Assembly: GCF_000425105.1 (NCBI RefSeq)
Contig: NZ_AULD01000005.1
Coordinates: 787,025 to 851,024, forward strand
Direction of reading: 5' to 3'
DNA length: 64,000 nucleotides
DNA from: Agrococcus lahaulensis DSM 17612
GTDB lineage: Bacteria > Actinomycetota > Actinomycetes > Actinomycetales > Microbacteriaceae
Under the pieces are notes generated by a model. The model did no database searches and was not told the DNA's origin. It saw nothing but the letters and a program-made list of their open reading frames with translations. A program made the position numbers and the translations under genes. Of the stretch, positions 16,562 to 26,866 are shown one piece after another; positions within the stretch are counted from its first letter, which is position 1; the number at the start of each line of letters is the position of its first letter.

Positions 16562-16639
16562 TGGCGACCCTGACGGGACTTGAACCCGCGACCTCCGCCG
16601 TGACAGGGCGGCGCGCTAACCAAACTGCGCTACAGGGCC
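16562..16639 (-). tRNA. tRNA-Asp (anticodon GTC)
   Basis: Minus-strand cloverleaf with acceptor GGCCCTG/CAGGGTC (one G-U), anticodon loop CTGTCAC between CCGCC and GGCGG, T-arm GCGGGTTCAAGTCCCGT. Discriminator G and encoded CCA are present. Confidence 0.96.
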
Positions 16640-16680
16640 ATTCCGGTAGTCCCCATCGTACAGATGAATCCGCGAGTGAG

Positions 16681-16753
16681 TGACCCCAACGGGATTCGAA
16701 CCCGTGCTGCCGCCGTGAAAGGGCGGTGTCCTAGGCCGCTAAACGATGGGGCC
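16681..16753 (-). tRNA. tRNA-Glu (anticodon TTC)
   Basis: Minus-strand cloverleaf with acceptor GGCCCCA/TGGGGTC, anticodon loop CTTTCAC between CCGCC and GGCGG, T-arm CGGGTTCGAATCCCG. CCA is not encoded, unlike in the other two tRNAs of the cluster. It is first in transcription order (Glu-Asp-Phe). Confidence 0.95.
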
Positions 16754-17015
16754 ATGCGCCGGAGCACATGACTACCGAGGGATGACGTTACAGCACGCGG
16801 CACCCGCCGTGCAAACCGGCGCCGACCCGCGGCGAGCCCCTCGCGGTCTCTGCGCCGCGCTTCCGGCGACACGCCCGCCTCAGTGTCGGCTGAACCGAAC
16901 CTTCAGGTGGAGTATGAAAGTTGATAGCGTGGCTCCCGATGTGTGTCGTGACACGGGCGCAGCCCGGGTGCACGATGTTGATTTATGCAGCCGCGCGCTG
17001 CTCGAACGGAGCGAC

Positions 17016-18458
17016 ATGGCCCACCCCAGCCGGCCGGCCCCAGGCCTCGCGGATCGGTCGCGCCTGCGCGCCGTCCGCCACGGCCTCGCCACGGCTGCGG
17101 CAGTCGCCAGCCTCGTGCTCGTCATGCTCGTGCCCGGCGCCCCGAGCGCCAACGCCGGAGGCCACGAGGATCAGTGGGGCTACCCCACGTGGGCCGAGGT
17201 CGAGGCGGCACGCGGCAACGTGACCGCGAAGAACACGCAGATCGAGCAGATCCGCGGACTCATCGCGCAGCTCGAGGCCGAGGCCGTGGACGCGCAGGCG
17301 TTCTCCGACCAGAAGGCCGCCGAGGCGATCGAGGCGCAGCGCGTCTACGACGAGGCCGTTGCGGTCGCCCAGCGCCTGCAGGAGCAGGCCGACGAGGCGT
17401 CGGCCCGGGCCAGCGAGTCGGAGCTCGCCGCCGGTCAGCTCGCGGCGCAGCTTGCCCGCAGCGGCGGCACCGGCGACATGAGCGCTGAGCTCTTCGCCAA
17501 CCCCGGCTCCGCCGACAGCTGGCTCTATCGCCTCGACCTCATGGATCGCGCCGCCGGCACCGCCGACTCGCTCTACCAGCAGGCGCAGCAGGACTCCAAC
17601 ACCGCGCAGGCCCTCCAGGACCAGGCGGCCGTCGCGCGCGACGCCCTCGGCCAGCTCAAGGAGGAGGCTGACGCCGCCTACCTCGCCGCGCAGGAGGCCG
17701 CGATGGCCGCGCAGGCCGCGGTCGAGGAGGAGCAGAACAACCGCGTCGTGCTCGAGGCGCAGCTGTCGGTGCTCGTCGAGAACCGCGCCGCCACCGAGGC
17801 CGACTACCAGGCCGGCCAGCGCTGGCAGGCGTACCTCGCCGAGCAGGAGCGGCTGCGCATCGAGCGCGAGCGCCGCGAGGCCGAGGAGGCGCGGCAGCGC
17901 TGGCTCGCCGAGCAGCAGCGCCAGCGCGAGGCCGCGGCGCAGGCCGCCGCGGAAGCCGCGGCTCGGGCTGCGGCTGGCGGCGGCTCGGGAGGAGGCGGCT
18001 CGTCGAGCGGTGGCGGCAGCTCCGTCCCGGTGGCGCCCCCCGCCAGCAGCGGCTGGCAGACTCCCCTGTACGGACGCTTCACGTCGGGCTACGGGATGCG
18101 CAACGACCCGGTCGGCCAGCTCGGCCGCAAGCTGCATGCCGGAGTGGACATCGCAGGCGGCTGTGGTTCGCCCATCTACGCCGCGGCCAGCGGCGTCGTG
18201 ACGCTCCGCTCCCGCGACATCTATGGCGCGAACATGCTCTACATCGACCATGGCGGCGGCGTGCAGACCGAGTACTACCACATGATCAGACCCGCCAGCG
18301 TCGTTCCCGGTCAGCGCGTGAGCGCCGGACAGGTGATCGCCTACGAGGGCAGAACCGGCTGGGTGACCGGCTGCCACCTGCACTTCCAGATCCGCGTCGG
18401 CGGCACGCTCGTCAACCCCGAGTCGTTCCTCAACGCCCGCGGCGTCTACCTGAGCTGA
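17016..18458 (+). CDS. Secreted coiled-coil M23 (LytM) peptidase
   Basis: The protein has 480 residues. Its signal peptide (about 1-46) has an RSRLRAVRHG basic part, a hydrophobic core and a likely cut after SANA. Residues about 55-330 form a long Ala/Glu/Gln-rich coiled coil, followed by a Gly/Ser linker. The C-terminal LytM domain has the zinc motif HAGVD (His374, Asp378) and HLHF (His454, His456). All catalytic residues appear present. The architecture resembles cell-wall hydrolases or NlpD/EnvC-like activators that act on peptidoglycan at division. The start at ATG 17016 is chosen because it gives a normal signal peptide. The 240-nt upstream region (16775-17015) is A/T-richer in part but shows no riboswitch I recognise. 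Confidence 0.9.
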   Translation: MAHPSRPAPGLADRSRLRAVRHGLATAAAVASLVLVMLVPGAPSANAGGHEDQWGYPTWAEVEAARGNVTAKNTQIEQIRGLIAQLEAEAVDAQAFSDQKAAEAIEAQRVYDEAVAVAQRLQEQADEASARASESELAAGQLAAQLARSGGTGDMSAELFANPGSADSWLYRLDLMDRAAGTADSLYQQAQQDSNTAQALQDQAAVARDALGQLKEEADAAYLAAQEAAMAAQAAVEEEQNNRVVLEAQLSVLVENRAATEADYQAGQRWQAYLAEQERLRIERERREAEEARQRWLAEQQRQREAAAQAAAEAAARAAAGGGSGGGGSSSGGGSSVPVAPPASSGWQTPLYGRFTSGYGMRNDPVGQLGRKLHAGVDIAGGCGSPIYAAASGVVTLRSRDIYGANMLYIDHGGGVQTEYYHMIRPASVVPGQRVSAGQVIAYEGRTGWVTGCHLHFQIRVGGTLVNPESFLNARGVYLS

Positions 18459-18479
18459 CCGGCCCGGCGCATCCGTACT

Positions 18480-18560
18480 CCGCTGGTCGAGCCGCCGGCC
18501 CTCCGGGCCGGCGAGTCGAGACCATGAGACGTCGGATGCGCCGACCTCCTCGACCAGCGG
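18480..18560. repeat. GGTCGAG...GTCGAGACC stem-loop element within a 12-bp inverted repeat
   Basis: GGTCGAG (18485) is followed by the stem GCCGGCCC (18494-18501) with GGGCCGGC (18505-18512) and then GAGTCGAGACC (to 18523), the same plan as at 4470-4509. In addition CCGCTGGTCGAG (18480-18491) is perfectly inverted as CTCGACCAGCGG (18549-18560). It lies between two convergent genes. Confidence 0.8.
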
Positions 18561-18586
18561 GGTGCGGGATGCGCCGACCCGGCACG

Positions 18587-18622
18587 ACGAAGGGGGCGCA
18601 CCTCGCGGTGCGCCCCCTTCGT
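18587..18622. terminator. Strong bidirectional terminator between M23 peptidase gene and ppa
   Basis: A perfect 16-bp stem, ACGAAGGGGGCGCACC (18587-18602) with its complement at 18607-18622, around the tetraloop TCGC. It ends 14 nt before the ppa stop codon on the other strand and can end both transcripts. Confidence 0.9.
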
Positions 18623-18635
18623 CTCGTTGCGCGCG

Positions 18636-19181
18636 TCAGTCGTCGATGTCGCGTCCGCCCTCGGGCTTCTCCACCGACTCGCCGGTCTGGTCGCCGTGCT
18701 CGGCGTCGAACGCCGCGATGCCGGCCTGGACCGTCGCCTCGGCGGCCTCCGCGCCGTCCCAGTCGCCGAGCTTGGCCCACTTGCCGGGCTCGAGGTCCTT
18801 GTAGTGCAGGAAGAAGTGCTCGATCTCGTTGCGGATCTGCCGCGGCACGTCGTCGATGTCCTGGATGTGGGCCCAGCGCGGGTCCTTGTCCAGCACGCAG
18901 ATCACCTTCGTGTCGATGCCGCCGTCGTCCTCCATGTTGAGCTGGCCGACGGGGCGCACGCGCACGAAGACGCCCGGCGGCACCGGGTACTCGAGCAGCA
19001 CGAGCGCGTCGACCGGGTCGCCGTCGAGGCCGAGCGTGCCCTCGAAGAAGCCGTAGTCGGTCGGGTAGACGAAGGTCGTGAACAGCACCCGGTCGAGGTA
19101 GACGCGGCCCGTCTCGTGATCGACCTCGTACTTGTTGCGGCTCCCCTTCGGGATCTCGATGACGACGTCGTAGGCGGCCAA
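18636..19181 (-). CDS. ppa: Inorganic pyrophosphatase (family I)
   Basis: The protein has 181 residues from the TTG at 19179-19181. It hydrolyses pyrophosphate to phosphate in the cytoplasm. Motifs are [20 protein letters not shown] and the metal-binding [13 protein letters not shown], with [17 protein letters not shown] before it and KDLEPGKW near the C-terminus. I chose TTG because AAGGAG stands 6 nt upstream and because family members start just before the [11 protein letters not shown] strand. An in-frame ATG at 19217 would add 12 poorly conserved residues and has no ribosome-binding site. The ~40 C-terminal residues are acidic. The gene is divergent from tilS, and their upstream regions nearly touch. 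Confidence 0.95.
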   Translation of the reverse strand: MAAYDVVIEIPKGSRNKYEVDHETGRVYLDRVLFTTFVYPTDYGFFEGTLGLDGDPVDALVLLEYPVPPGVFVRVRPVGQLNMEDDGGIDTKVICVLDKDPRWAHIQDIDDVPRQIRNEIEHFFLHYKDLEPGKWAKLGDWDGAEAAEATVQAGIAAFDAEHGDQTGESVEKPEGGRDIDD

Positions 19182-19228
19182 GAGCGGCTCCTTCTCGTGG
19201 GGGTGAGGAATCGGCATAAGGTTACTTC

Positions 19229-20221
19229 ATGCCCGAAAGCGACCGTCGACCGCGGCTGACGCCTGCCGTCGCCGACGTGCGTCGGGCGGTGCGCGAGGCC
19301 CTCGCCGACCTTCCTGAGGGCGCGCTCGTGCTCGTCGCGCTCTCGGGCGGCGCCGACTCGCTCGCGCTCGCCGGGGCGACGGCCTTCGAGGCGCAGCGCG
19401 CCGGCCTGCGCGCCGGCGCCGTCGTCGTCGACCACCAGCTGCAGGCGGGCAGCGCCGAGATCGCCGAGCGCGCGGCCGAGCAGGGGCGAGCGCTCGGCCT
19501 CGACCCGGTGCGCATCGTGCCCGTGCAGGTCGCGCCCGACGGGAGCCCCGAGGCGGCCGCCCGTCAGGCCCGCTACGCGGCGCTCCTCAAGGCGCGGAAG
19601 GACACCGGCGCATCCGCAGTCCTCCTCGGGCACACGCTCGACGACCAGGCCGAGACCGTGCTCATCGGCCTCGCGCGCGGCTCTGGTCCCGAGAGCCTGT
19701 GGGGCATGCACCCGCGCATCGGCTTCCTGCGGCGGCCGCTGCTGCAGGTGCGGCGCGCGACGACGCACCAGGCGTGCCGCGACCAGGGGCTCGAGCCGTG
19801 GAGCGACCCGCACAACGACGACGAGCGCTTCCTGCGCGTGCGCGTGCGGCACCGGGTGCTGCCGATGCTCGACGAGGTGCTCGGCGGGGGAGTGGCGCTC
19901 GCCCTCACGCGCACCGCAGACACGCTGCGGGAGGACGCCGAGGCGCTCGCGCACTTCGCGCAGGAGCAGATCGGCGACCTCGTCGAGCACGCCGAGGGCG
20001 GGCTCTCGCTCGACGTCGGCGGCCTCGGTGCGAACCCGCCTGCCCTGCGGCAGCGCATCATCCGGCTCGCGGTGCAGAGCGAGTTCCACACCGCGCTCAC
20101 GAGGCAGCAGACGCTCGAGGTCTCGCGCCTCGTCACCGACTGGCACGGCCAGGGGCCGATCCACCTCCCCGGCATCCGCGTCTCGCGCGAGGGCCGCAGG
20201 CTCGTCTTCGTCGCCGCCTGA
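19229..20221 (+). CDS. tilS: tRNA(Ile)-lysidine synthase
   Basis: The protein has 330 residues, in the shorter size class of TilS. It modifies C34 of the minor tRNA-Ile to lysidine with ATP and lysine. The PP-loop motif LVALSGGADSLALAGA is at about residues 36-51. VVVDHQLQ, ARQARYAALLKA and LLGHTLDDQAETVLIGLARGSG follow in the usual order. The gene opens the conserved tilS-hpt-ftsH-fol cluster, although a lipoprotein gene now separates it from hpt. The start at ATG 19229 leaves only 47 nt to the ppa start on the other strand. Confidence 0.95.
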   Translation: MPESDRRPRLTPAVADVRRAVREALADLPEGALVLVALSGGADSLALAGATAFEAQRAGLRAGAVVVDHQLQAGSAEIAERAAEQGRALGLDPVRIVPVQVAPDGSPEAAARQARYAALLKARKDTGASAVLLGHTLDDQAETVLIGLARGSGPESLWGMHPRIGFLRRPLLQVRRATTHQACRDQGLEPWSDPHNDDERFLRVRVRHRVLPMLDEVLGGGVALALTRTADTLREDAEALAHFAQEQIGDLVEHAEGGLSLDVGGLGANPPALRQRIIRLAVQSEFHTALTRQQTLEVSRLVTDWHGQGPIHLPGIRVSREGRRLVFVAA

Positions 20222-20330
20222 CGCCTCCTCGGCGGTCGTTGCGGAATCGTGACCTCTTCGGCGCGATCCGTCGGCAACGGGGGAACCTGACAGGGTGAGG
20301 ATGTCTTCTGGCACCGCCGAGAGGACCCCC

Positions 20331-21086
20331 ATGTCACGCCCCCTCGCGATCACCGCCGCCGTCGCCGCGCTGCTCGCGCTCACCGGCTGCGCCGGCGCAG
20401 CCGCCCCCGCGCCGAGCGAGCCCGCGGCGTCCTTCACGGCTGCACCCTCCGCGAGTGCCCCGACAGATCCGTCGGCGGAGCCAAGCGCGAGCGCCGACCC
20501 GCTCGTGATGACGGACGACTGGCTCGAGTACGCCACGAGCGACGGCAGCGCCTCGTTCCGCTACCCGCCGACCTGGACGCTCGAAGCCGACTCGGAGCCG
20601 TTCTCGCCCGGTGGCAGCACCGACACGCAGTCTCCCGAGCGCTGGGCGGACTCGGCGACGCTCACCGCTCCGAACGGGCAGCAGCTGCTCGCGATGCACG
20701 ACTTCGTCGACATCGGCGGCACCTGCGGCGGCGTCACGTTCCCCTTGGAGGTGCTCGCGACGGAACCCGCGCGCGCGGAGCCGCTGCTGCCCGACGCCGG
20801 CGACCCGGTCATCGCCACGGTCGCGCTCGGCACCGATGACGACCGCTGGCGCGTCGGGGTCGGCATCACGTCTTCCGGATCGATCGAGCGCGCCGACGCC
20901 TGCCACGTGTACTTCGTCGGCAGCTCCTCCGACGGCGGTGTGAGCTTCGGCACGCACTTCCAGCTGAACAGCGGCGGCGACGACCCGCTCTGGACCGTCG
21001 ACTCGCTCGACGACGCGCGCGCCTACATGGAGACCGACGAGTACGCGACGATCGTCGAGATCCTGCGCTCCTTCGAGACGAGGTGA
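20331..21086 (+). CDS. Lipoprotein, paralogue A in the tilS-hpt-ftsH cluster
   Basis: The protein has 251 residues. The signal peptide ends in the lipobox LTGC (about residue 20), then a Ser/Ala/Pro/Thr-rich linker and a globular part from about residue 65 with SDGSASFRYPPTWTLEADSEPF and, near the end, SLDDARAYMETDEYATIVEILRSFE. The same blocks recur in the lipoprotein at 21812-22546, so the two are paralogues. GAGAGGA is 6 nt before the ATG. An extracellular, membrane-anchored role is likely; function is unknown. Confidence 0.85.
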   Translation: MSRPLAITAAVAALLALTGCAGAAAPAPSEPAASFTAAPSASAPTDPSAEPSASADPLVMTDDWLEYATSDGSASFRYPPTWTLEADSEPFSPGGSTDTQSPERWADSATLTAPNGQQLLAMHDFVDIGGTCGGVTFPLEVLATEPARAEPLLPDAGDPVIATVALGTDDDRWRVGVGITSSGSIERADACHVYFVGSSSDGGVSFGTHFQLNSGGDDPLWTVDSLDDARAYMETDEYATIVEILRSFETR

Positions 21087-21156
21087 CGCGCGACGGCCGG
21101 AGGAGCGGTGCGCGCCGGTAGGTTTGTCTCACCCACGCCGACCGCCAGGAGCGCAG

Positions 21157-21714
21157 ATGGACTTCAGCCACGTCGAGGCCGACCTCGCCAAGACACTCAT
21201 CACCGAGGAGGAGCTCCACGCGAAGCTCCAGGAGCTCGCGCGCGAGATCGAGGCCGACTACGAGGGCAAGGACCTCCTGCTCGTCGGCGTGCTGCGCGGC
21301 GCGGTCATGGTGATGGCCGATCTCGCCCGCGCGCTGCAGCGCCACATCGAGATGGACTGGATGGCGGTCTCGTCCTACGGCTCAGGCACTGTCTCGTCGG
21401 GCGTCGTCCGCATCCTGAAGGACCTCGACAGCGACCTCACCGGCCGCAACGTGCTCATCGTCGAGGACATCATCGACTCGGGCCTGACCCTCTCGTGGCT
21501 GCGCGCCAACCTCGAGTCGCGCGGCGCCGCATCCGTCGAGATCTGCACGATGCTCCGCAAGCCCGACGCGCTCAAGGTGCAGGTCGACGTGAAGTACTGC
21601 GGCTTCGACATCCCCAACGAGTTCGTCATCGGCTACGGCCTCGACTACGCCGAGAAGTACCGCAACCTGCGCGGCATCGGCGTGCTGGCGCCGCACGTCT
21701 ACTCCGGGGAGTAG
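21157..21714 (+). CDS. hpt: Hypoxanthine phosphoribosyltransferase
   Basis: The protein has 185 residues. It salvages hypoxanthine and guanine to IMP and GMP using PRPP. The PRPP-binding signature VLIVEDIIDSGLTLSWL is at about residues 102-118, VLRGAVMVMADLARAL near 48-63, and MAVSSYGSGTVSSG supplies the flexible loop. VKYCGFDIPNEFVIGYGLDYAEKYRNL closes the fold. AGGAG lies 5-6 nt before the ATG. It belongs to the conserved tilS-hpt-ftsH order, here flanked on both sides by lipoprotein genes. Confidence 0.96.
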   Translation: MDFSHVEADLAKTLITEEELHAKLQELAREIEADYEGKDLLLVGVLRGAVMVMADLARALQRHIEMDWMAVSSYGSGTVSSGVVRILKDLDSDLTGRNVLIVEDIIDSGLTLSWLRANLESRGAASVEICTMLRKPDALKVQVDVKYCGFDIPNEFVIGYGLDYAEKYRNLRGIGVLAPHVYSGE

Positions 21715-21811
21715 GCCGGATGTCTTGGGTCGCGCTCGCGCGCTCGTCGCGATCGCCGCAGGGCGGCGCGCTCACAGCGGCGCTCGCGCGAGCGTCTGGG
21801 ACGATGGTCGC

Positions 21812-22546
21812 GTGAAGCCGCTCCGCCGTCCGCTCGCGCCCCTCGCCCTTCTCGGAGCGGCCCTCGTGCTCGTCGGTTGCTCGGGCGCGCCGTCGCCGGA
21901 TCCCGATGCCGGGCCCTCCATCCCGCCCGGCATCACCGCGCCGCCGCCGACCGCGCCCGCGGCCGAGGCGCCGCCAGAGGTCGAGTCGTCGCTGCCCGCC
22001 GAGATCGCCGGCGTCGACACGACGGGCTGGCAGCAGATCCTCGTGCCGAGCGGCACCGCGACCTTCCGCATCCCCGCCGAGTGGACCGTCGCGGAGGCGC
22101 CCGGGGGGCTCGACGTCCTCAGCGCCGACGGGGAGCGGCAGCTCGGCTACGCCGAGGACCCCGACACGGGCGACGGCACGTGCGTCGACGGCTCCGGCAC
22201 GCCGGTCGGGTGGCGCACGCTCGGCCTCGACCGCCAGGAGGTCGCGATCGACGGCGCCGCCGGCGCCGCGTTCGGCGCTGCGGCCCTGCAGCTGGGCGAC
22301 CAATGGGTCTTCAGCATGGGCCTGCTGCCCGCCGACGCCGCGCAGCGGCCGCAGTGCCCGCTCGTCAACGCGATCGAGACCCCCTCCGGCGCCGTCTCGT
22401 TCGGCTCCGAGGTCGTCGCGAGCGGCGCGGGCGACGGAGCCCCGTGGGCCGTGCCGTCGCTCGAGGCCGCGCAGCAGTACGTCGCCGACCCCGAGTACGC
22501 GACCCTGCGCGCCGTCGTGATGTCGCTCGAGCTGCTCCAGGGCTAG
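21812..22546 (+). CDS. Lipoprotein, paralogue B in the tilS-hpt-ftsH cluster
   Basis: The protein has 244 residues from GTG 21812. The signal peptide ends in the lipobox LVGC and is followed by a Pro/Ala-rich linker. The globular part starts near residue 70 with VPSGTATFRIPAEWTVAEAPG and ends with SLEAAQQYVADPEYATLRAVVMSLEL, matching the lipoprotein at 20331-21086 block by block. The start is chosen for the basic VKPLRRPLAP before the hydrophobic core; a longer frame has no better start. Function is unknown. The conserved beta-like blocks suggest one folded extracytoplasmic domain. Confidence 0.83.
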   Translation: MKPLRRPLAPLALLGAALVLVGCSGAPSPDPDAGPSIPPGITAPPPTAPAAEAPPEVESSLPAEIAGVDTTGWQQILVPSGTATFRIPAEWTVAEAPGGLDVLSADGERQLGYAEDPDTGDGTCVDGSGTPVGWRTLGLDRQEVAIDGAAGAAFGAAALQLGDQWVFSMGLLPADAAQRPQCPLVNAIETPSGAVSFGSEVVASGAGDGAPWAVPSLEAAQQYVADPEYATLRAVVMSLELLQG

Positions 22547-22556
22547 CTGCCGCCGC

Positions 22557-22603
22557 GCCCACAGCGAACAGCCGGATGGGCGCGGGGCGCGCGGCGATAG
22601 CCT
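22557..22603 (+). promoter_or_regulatory. ftsH promoter with element shared with clpC
   Basis: The -10 box TAGCCT (22598-22603) ends 6 nt before the ATG, so the transcript is probably leaderless. GCCCACAGCGAACA at 22557-22570 is identical to 49589-49602 upstream of clpC. In both cases exactly 27 nt separate the element from the -10 box. In clpC the element is half of a ClgR-like palindrome; here only the right half-site GCGAAC is intact. Confidence 0.65.
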
Positions 22604-22609
22604 GGGCGA

Positions 22610-24588
<1,979 letters not shown>

Positions 24589-24589
<1 letters not shown>

Positions 24590-25155
24590 TGGCCGTCGAC
24601 CGGACGCGCATCGCCGCGGCCGTGCGCGAGCTGCTCGCGGCGATCGGCGACGACCCGGCGCGGCCCGGGCTCGCCGAGACGCCGCGCCGCGTGGCCGAGG
24701 CCTACGCGGAGTACTTCGCGGGCGTCGGCGAGGATGCGTCCGCCCACCTCGACACCGCCGACCTCGCGGGCGAGCGGGGCGAGATGGTGCTGCTGCGCGA
24801 CATCGAGTTCCGCTCGATGTGCGAGCACCACCTGCTGCCGTTCACGGGCATCGCCCACGTCGCCTACCTGCCCGGCGACCGCATCGTCGGCCTCGGCCGC
24901 ATCCCGCGGGTCGTCGAGACGATCGCGTCGCGGCCGCAGATCCAGGAGCGCCTCACCGACGAGATCGCCGACGCGCTCGTCGCGGGCCTCGAGCCCGAGG
25001 GCGTGCTCGTCGTCGTCGACGCGGTGCACGGATGCGTCGGGGCGCGCGGGTCGAGGCAGGTCAACTCCTCGACGGTGACGGTGGCGAGCCGCGGCCGGCT
25101 CGCGGAGCCGATCGAGCGGGCTGAGATCATGGCCCTGATCGGCGAGCGGAGGTGA
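24589..25155 (+). CDS. folE: GTP cyclohydrolase I
   Basis: The protein has 188 residues. It makes 7,8-dihydroneopterin triphosphate from GTP, the first step of folate synthesis. Motifs are IEFRSMCEHHLLPFTGIAHVAYLP with the zinc ligands Cys and His, GLGRIPRVVETIASRPQIQERLT, and AVHGCVGARGSRQVNSSTVT with the third zinc ligand Cys. The ATG shares its A with the stop of ftsH (TGATG). Confidence 0.97.
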
Positions 25156-25157
25156 CG

Positions 25158-26369
25158 ATGACCGAGGTATGGGGCATCCTCAACGTCACGCCCGACTCGT
25201 TCAGCGACGGCGGTCGCTACGTCGACCCGGGCGCGGCGATCGCGCATGCACGGCGCCTCCGCGCGCAGGGCGCCGACGTCATCGACATCGGCGGCGAGTC
25301 GACCCGGCCGGGCGCGACGCCGCTCGACCCCACCGAGGAGCTCGCGCGCATCCTGCCGGTCGTCGAGGAGCTCGTCCGCGAGGGCATCCGGGTCTCGGTC
25401 GACACCATCCACGCATCCACCGCCCGCGCCGTCATCGCCGCGGGGGCCGAGATCATCAACGACGTCACCGCCGGCCTGCACGACGAGGGGATGCTCGGCG
25501 CGGTCGCCGAGGGCGGCGCGCGCATCGTGCTCATGCACTCGCGCGGCATCGACGTGACGCAGGACACGCACTACGACGACGTGGTCACCGAGGTCGTCGA
25601 GCACCTCGCCGCGCGCGTCGAGGCCGCGGTCGCCGCAGGGATCCCGCGCGAGCGCATCGTCGTCGACCCCGGCTTCGGGTTCTCGAAGGAGCCGGGCGAC
25701 AACTGGCGCCTGCTCGCGAACCTCCACCGGGTGATCGGGCTCGGCCTCCCGGTGCTCGTCGGCACGAGCCGCAAGCGCTTCCTCGGCGCGCTGCTGCCCG
25801 AGGGCGCACCGGTCGAGGAGCGCGATGCGCCGACGGCCGCGACCTCGCTGCTCGCGGCGCAGCGCGGCGCGCACGCGCTCCGCGTGCACGACGTCGCCTC
25901 GACCGCGTCGGCGCTCCGCGCGCTCATCGCCGCCGAGCGCGCCGACGGGCCGCGGTGGGACAACGCGGCCGGCGACATCGAGCGGCTCGCCGGCTCCATC
26001 GCGCTGCGCGGCATCCGCGCTCGCGGTCACCACGGCGTGCTGCCGGAGGAGCGGCGCGACGGCCAGGAGTTCGTCATCGACGTCGATCTGGTGCTCGACG
26101 TGCGCGACGCGGTCGCGAGCGACGACGTCACCCGCACGGTCCACTACGGCGAGCTCGCCGAGCGCATCGTCGCCGCGGTCGAGCGCGACCCCGTCGACCT
26201 CATCGAGACGCTCGCCGACCGGATCGCGCGAGTGTGCCTCGAGGACCGTCGGGTCGACCACGCGCACGTCACCGTGCACAAGCCCAGCGCGCCGATCGCG
26301 GTGCCGTTCGGCGACGTGTCGGTCTCGCTCGGCCGCGGTCGGCTCCGGCAGCGGGAGGGGATCCGATGA
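25158..26369 (+). CDS. folP: Dihydropteroate synthase fused to dihydroneopterin aldolase (FolP-FolB)
   Basis: The protein has 403 residues. Residues 1-270 are dihydropteroate synthase: GILNVTPDSFSDGG, DIGGESTRPGA, RIVVDPGFGFSKEP and LPVLVGTSRKRFLG. Residues from about 280 are dihydroneopterin aldolase: IALRGIRARGHHGVLPEE, then VHYGELAERIVAAVERDPVDLIETLADRIA and VHKPSAPI. Both catalytic regions look intact. Two successive branches of folate synthesis (pterin supply and pterin-pABA joining) are thus on one polypeptide, while most actinobacteria keep folP and folB as separate neighbouring genes. ATG 25158 has GGAGG 5 nt upstream; a GTG at 25152 overlapping folE is possible. The stop overlaps folK (ATGA). 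Confidence 0.95.
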   Translation: MTEVWGILNVTPDSFSDGGRYVDPGAAIAHARRLRAQGADVIDIGGESTRPGATPLDPTEELARILPVVEELVREGIRVSVDTIHASTARAVIAAGAEIINDVTAGLHDEGMLGAVAEGGARIVLMHSRGIDVTQDTHYDDVVTEVVEHLAARVEAAVAAGIPRERIVVDPGFGFSKEPGDNWRLLANLHRVIGLGLPVLVGTSRKRFLGALLPEGAPVEERDAPTAATSLLAAQRGAHALRVHDVASTASALRALIAAERADGPRWDNAAGDIERLAGSIALRGIRARGHHGVLPEERRDGQEFVIDVDLVLDVRDAVASDDVTRTVHYGELAERIVAAVERDPVDLIETLADRIARVCLEDRRVDHAHVTVHKPSAPIAVPFGDVSVSLGRGRLRQREGIR

Positions 26370-26866
26370 GGCTCCAGCTCGAGCGCCGCGCCGTCCTCTC
26401 GCTCGGCGCGAACCTCGGCGACCGGGTCGCGACCATCGACGCCGCCGTGCGCGCGCTCGACGCGATCGACGGCATCCGGGTCCTGCTCCGCTCGAGCGCG
26501 TGGGAGTCGCCGTCGTGGCACCCCGACGGCGAGGGGCTCTCGCCCGACTACGTGAACATCGTCGTGATCGTCGGCACGACGCTCGAGCCGATCGACCTGC
26601 TCGACGCCGTGCAGGCGGTCGAGACCGCGCTCGGCCGCGAGCGGTCGCAGCGATGGGGGAGCCGCACGATCGACATCGACATCGTCGCGATCGGCGAGAT
26701 GGAGCACGCCGAGGATCGGCTCGTCATCCCGCACCCGCGGGCGCACGAGCGGCAGTTCGTGCTGCAGCCGTGGCTCGAGGTCGACCCGCGCGCGTCGATC
26801 CCCGGCCACGGGCCGATCGCCGAGCTCGCGGAGTACGCGCACGGCGATGCGTGGAAGCTGCCGTGA
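26366..26866 (+). CDS. folK: 6-hydroxymethyl-7,8-dihydropterin pyrophosphokinase
   Basis: The protein has 166 residues. It activates hydroxymethyl-dihydropterin with ATP for dihydropteroate synthase. Motifs are AVLSLGANLGDRVATIDAAV, SSAWESPSW, DYVNIVVIVGTTLEPIDLL, and RWGSRTIDIDIVAIGE with the metal-binding DIDI, then IPHPRAHERQFVLQPW. The ATG overlaps the folP-folB stop (ATGA), and its stop overlaps the next GTG. Confidence 0.96.
   Translation: MRLQLERRAVLSLGANLGDRVATIDAAVRALDAIDGIRVLLRSSAWESPSWHPDGEGLSPDYVNIVVIVGTTLEPIDLLDAVQAVETALGRERSQRWGSRTIDIDIVAIGEMEHAEDRLVIPHPRAHERQFVLQPWLEVDPRASIPGHGPIAELAEYAHGDAWKLP

Noticed and set aside
16760..17015. Possible c-di-AMP (ydaO) riboswitch before the M23 peptidase gene
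   Set aside because: Actinobacterial wall hydrolase genes often have one, but I could not find its conserved core or closing pseudoknot here.
17016..18458. Longer start upstream of the M23 peptidase gene, running into the tRNA-Glu gene
   Set aside because: It would overlap tRNA-Glu and bury the signal peptide inside the protein.
25152..25157. GTG start for folP-folB overlapping folE
   Set aside because: Possible, but GGAGG is directly adjacent to it and correctly spaced (5 nt) for the ATG at 25158.
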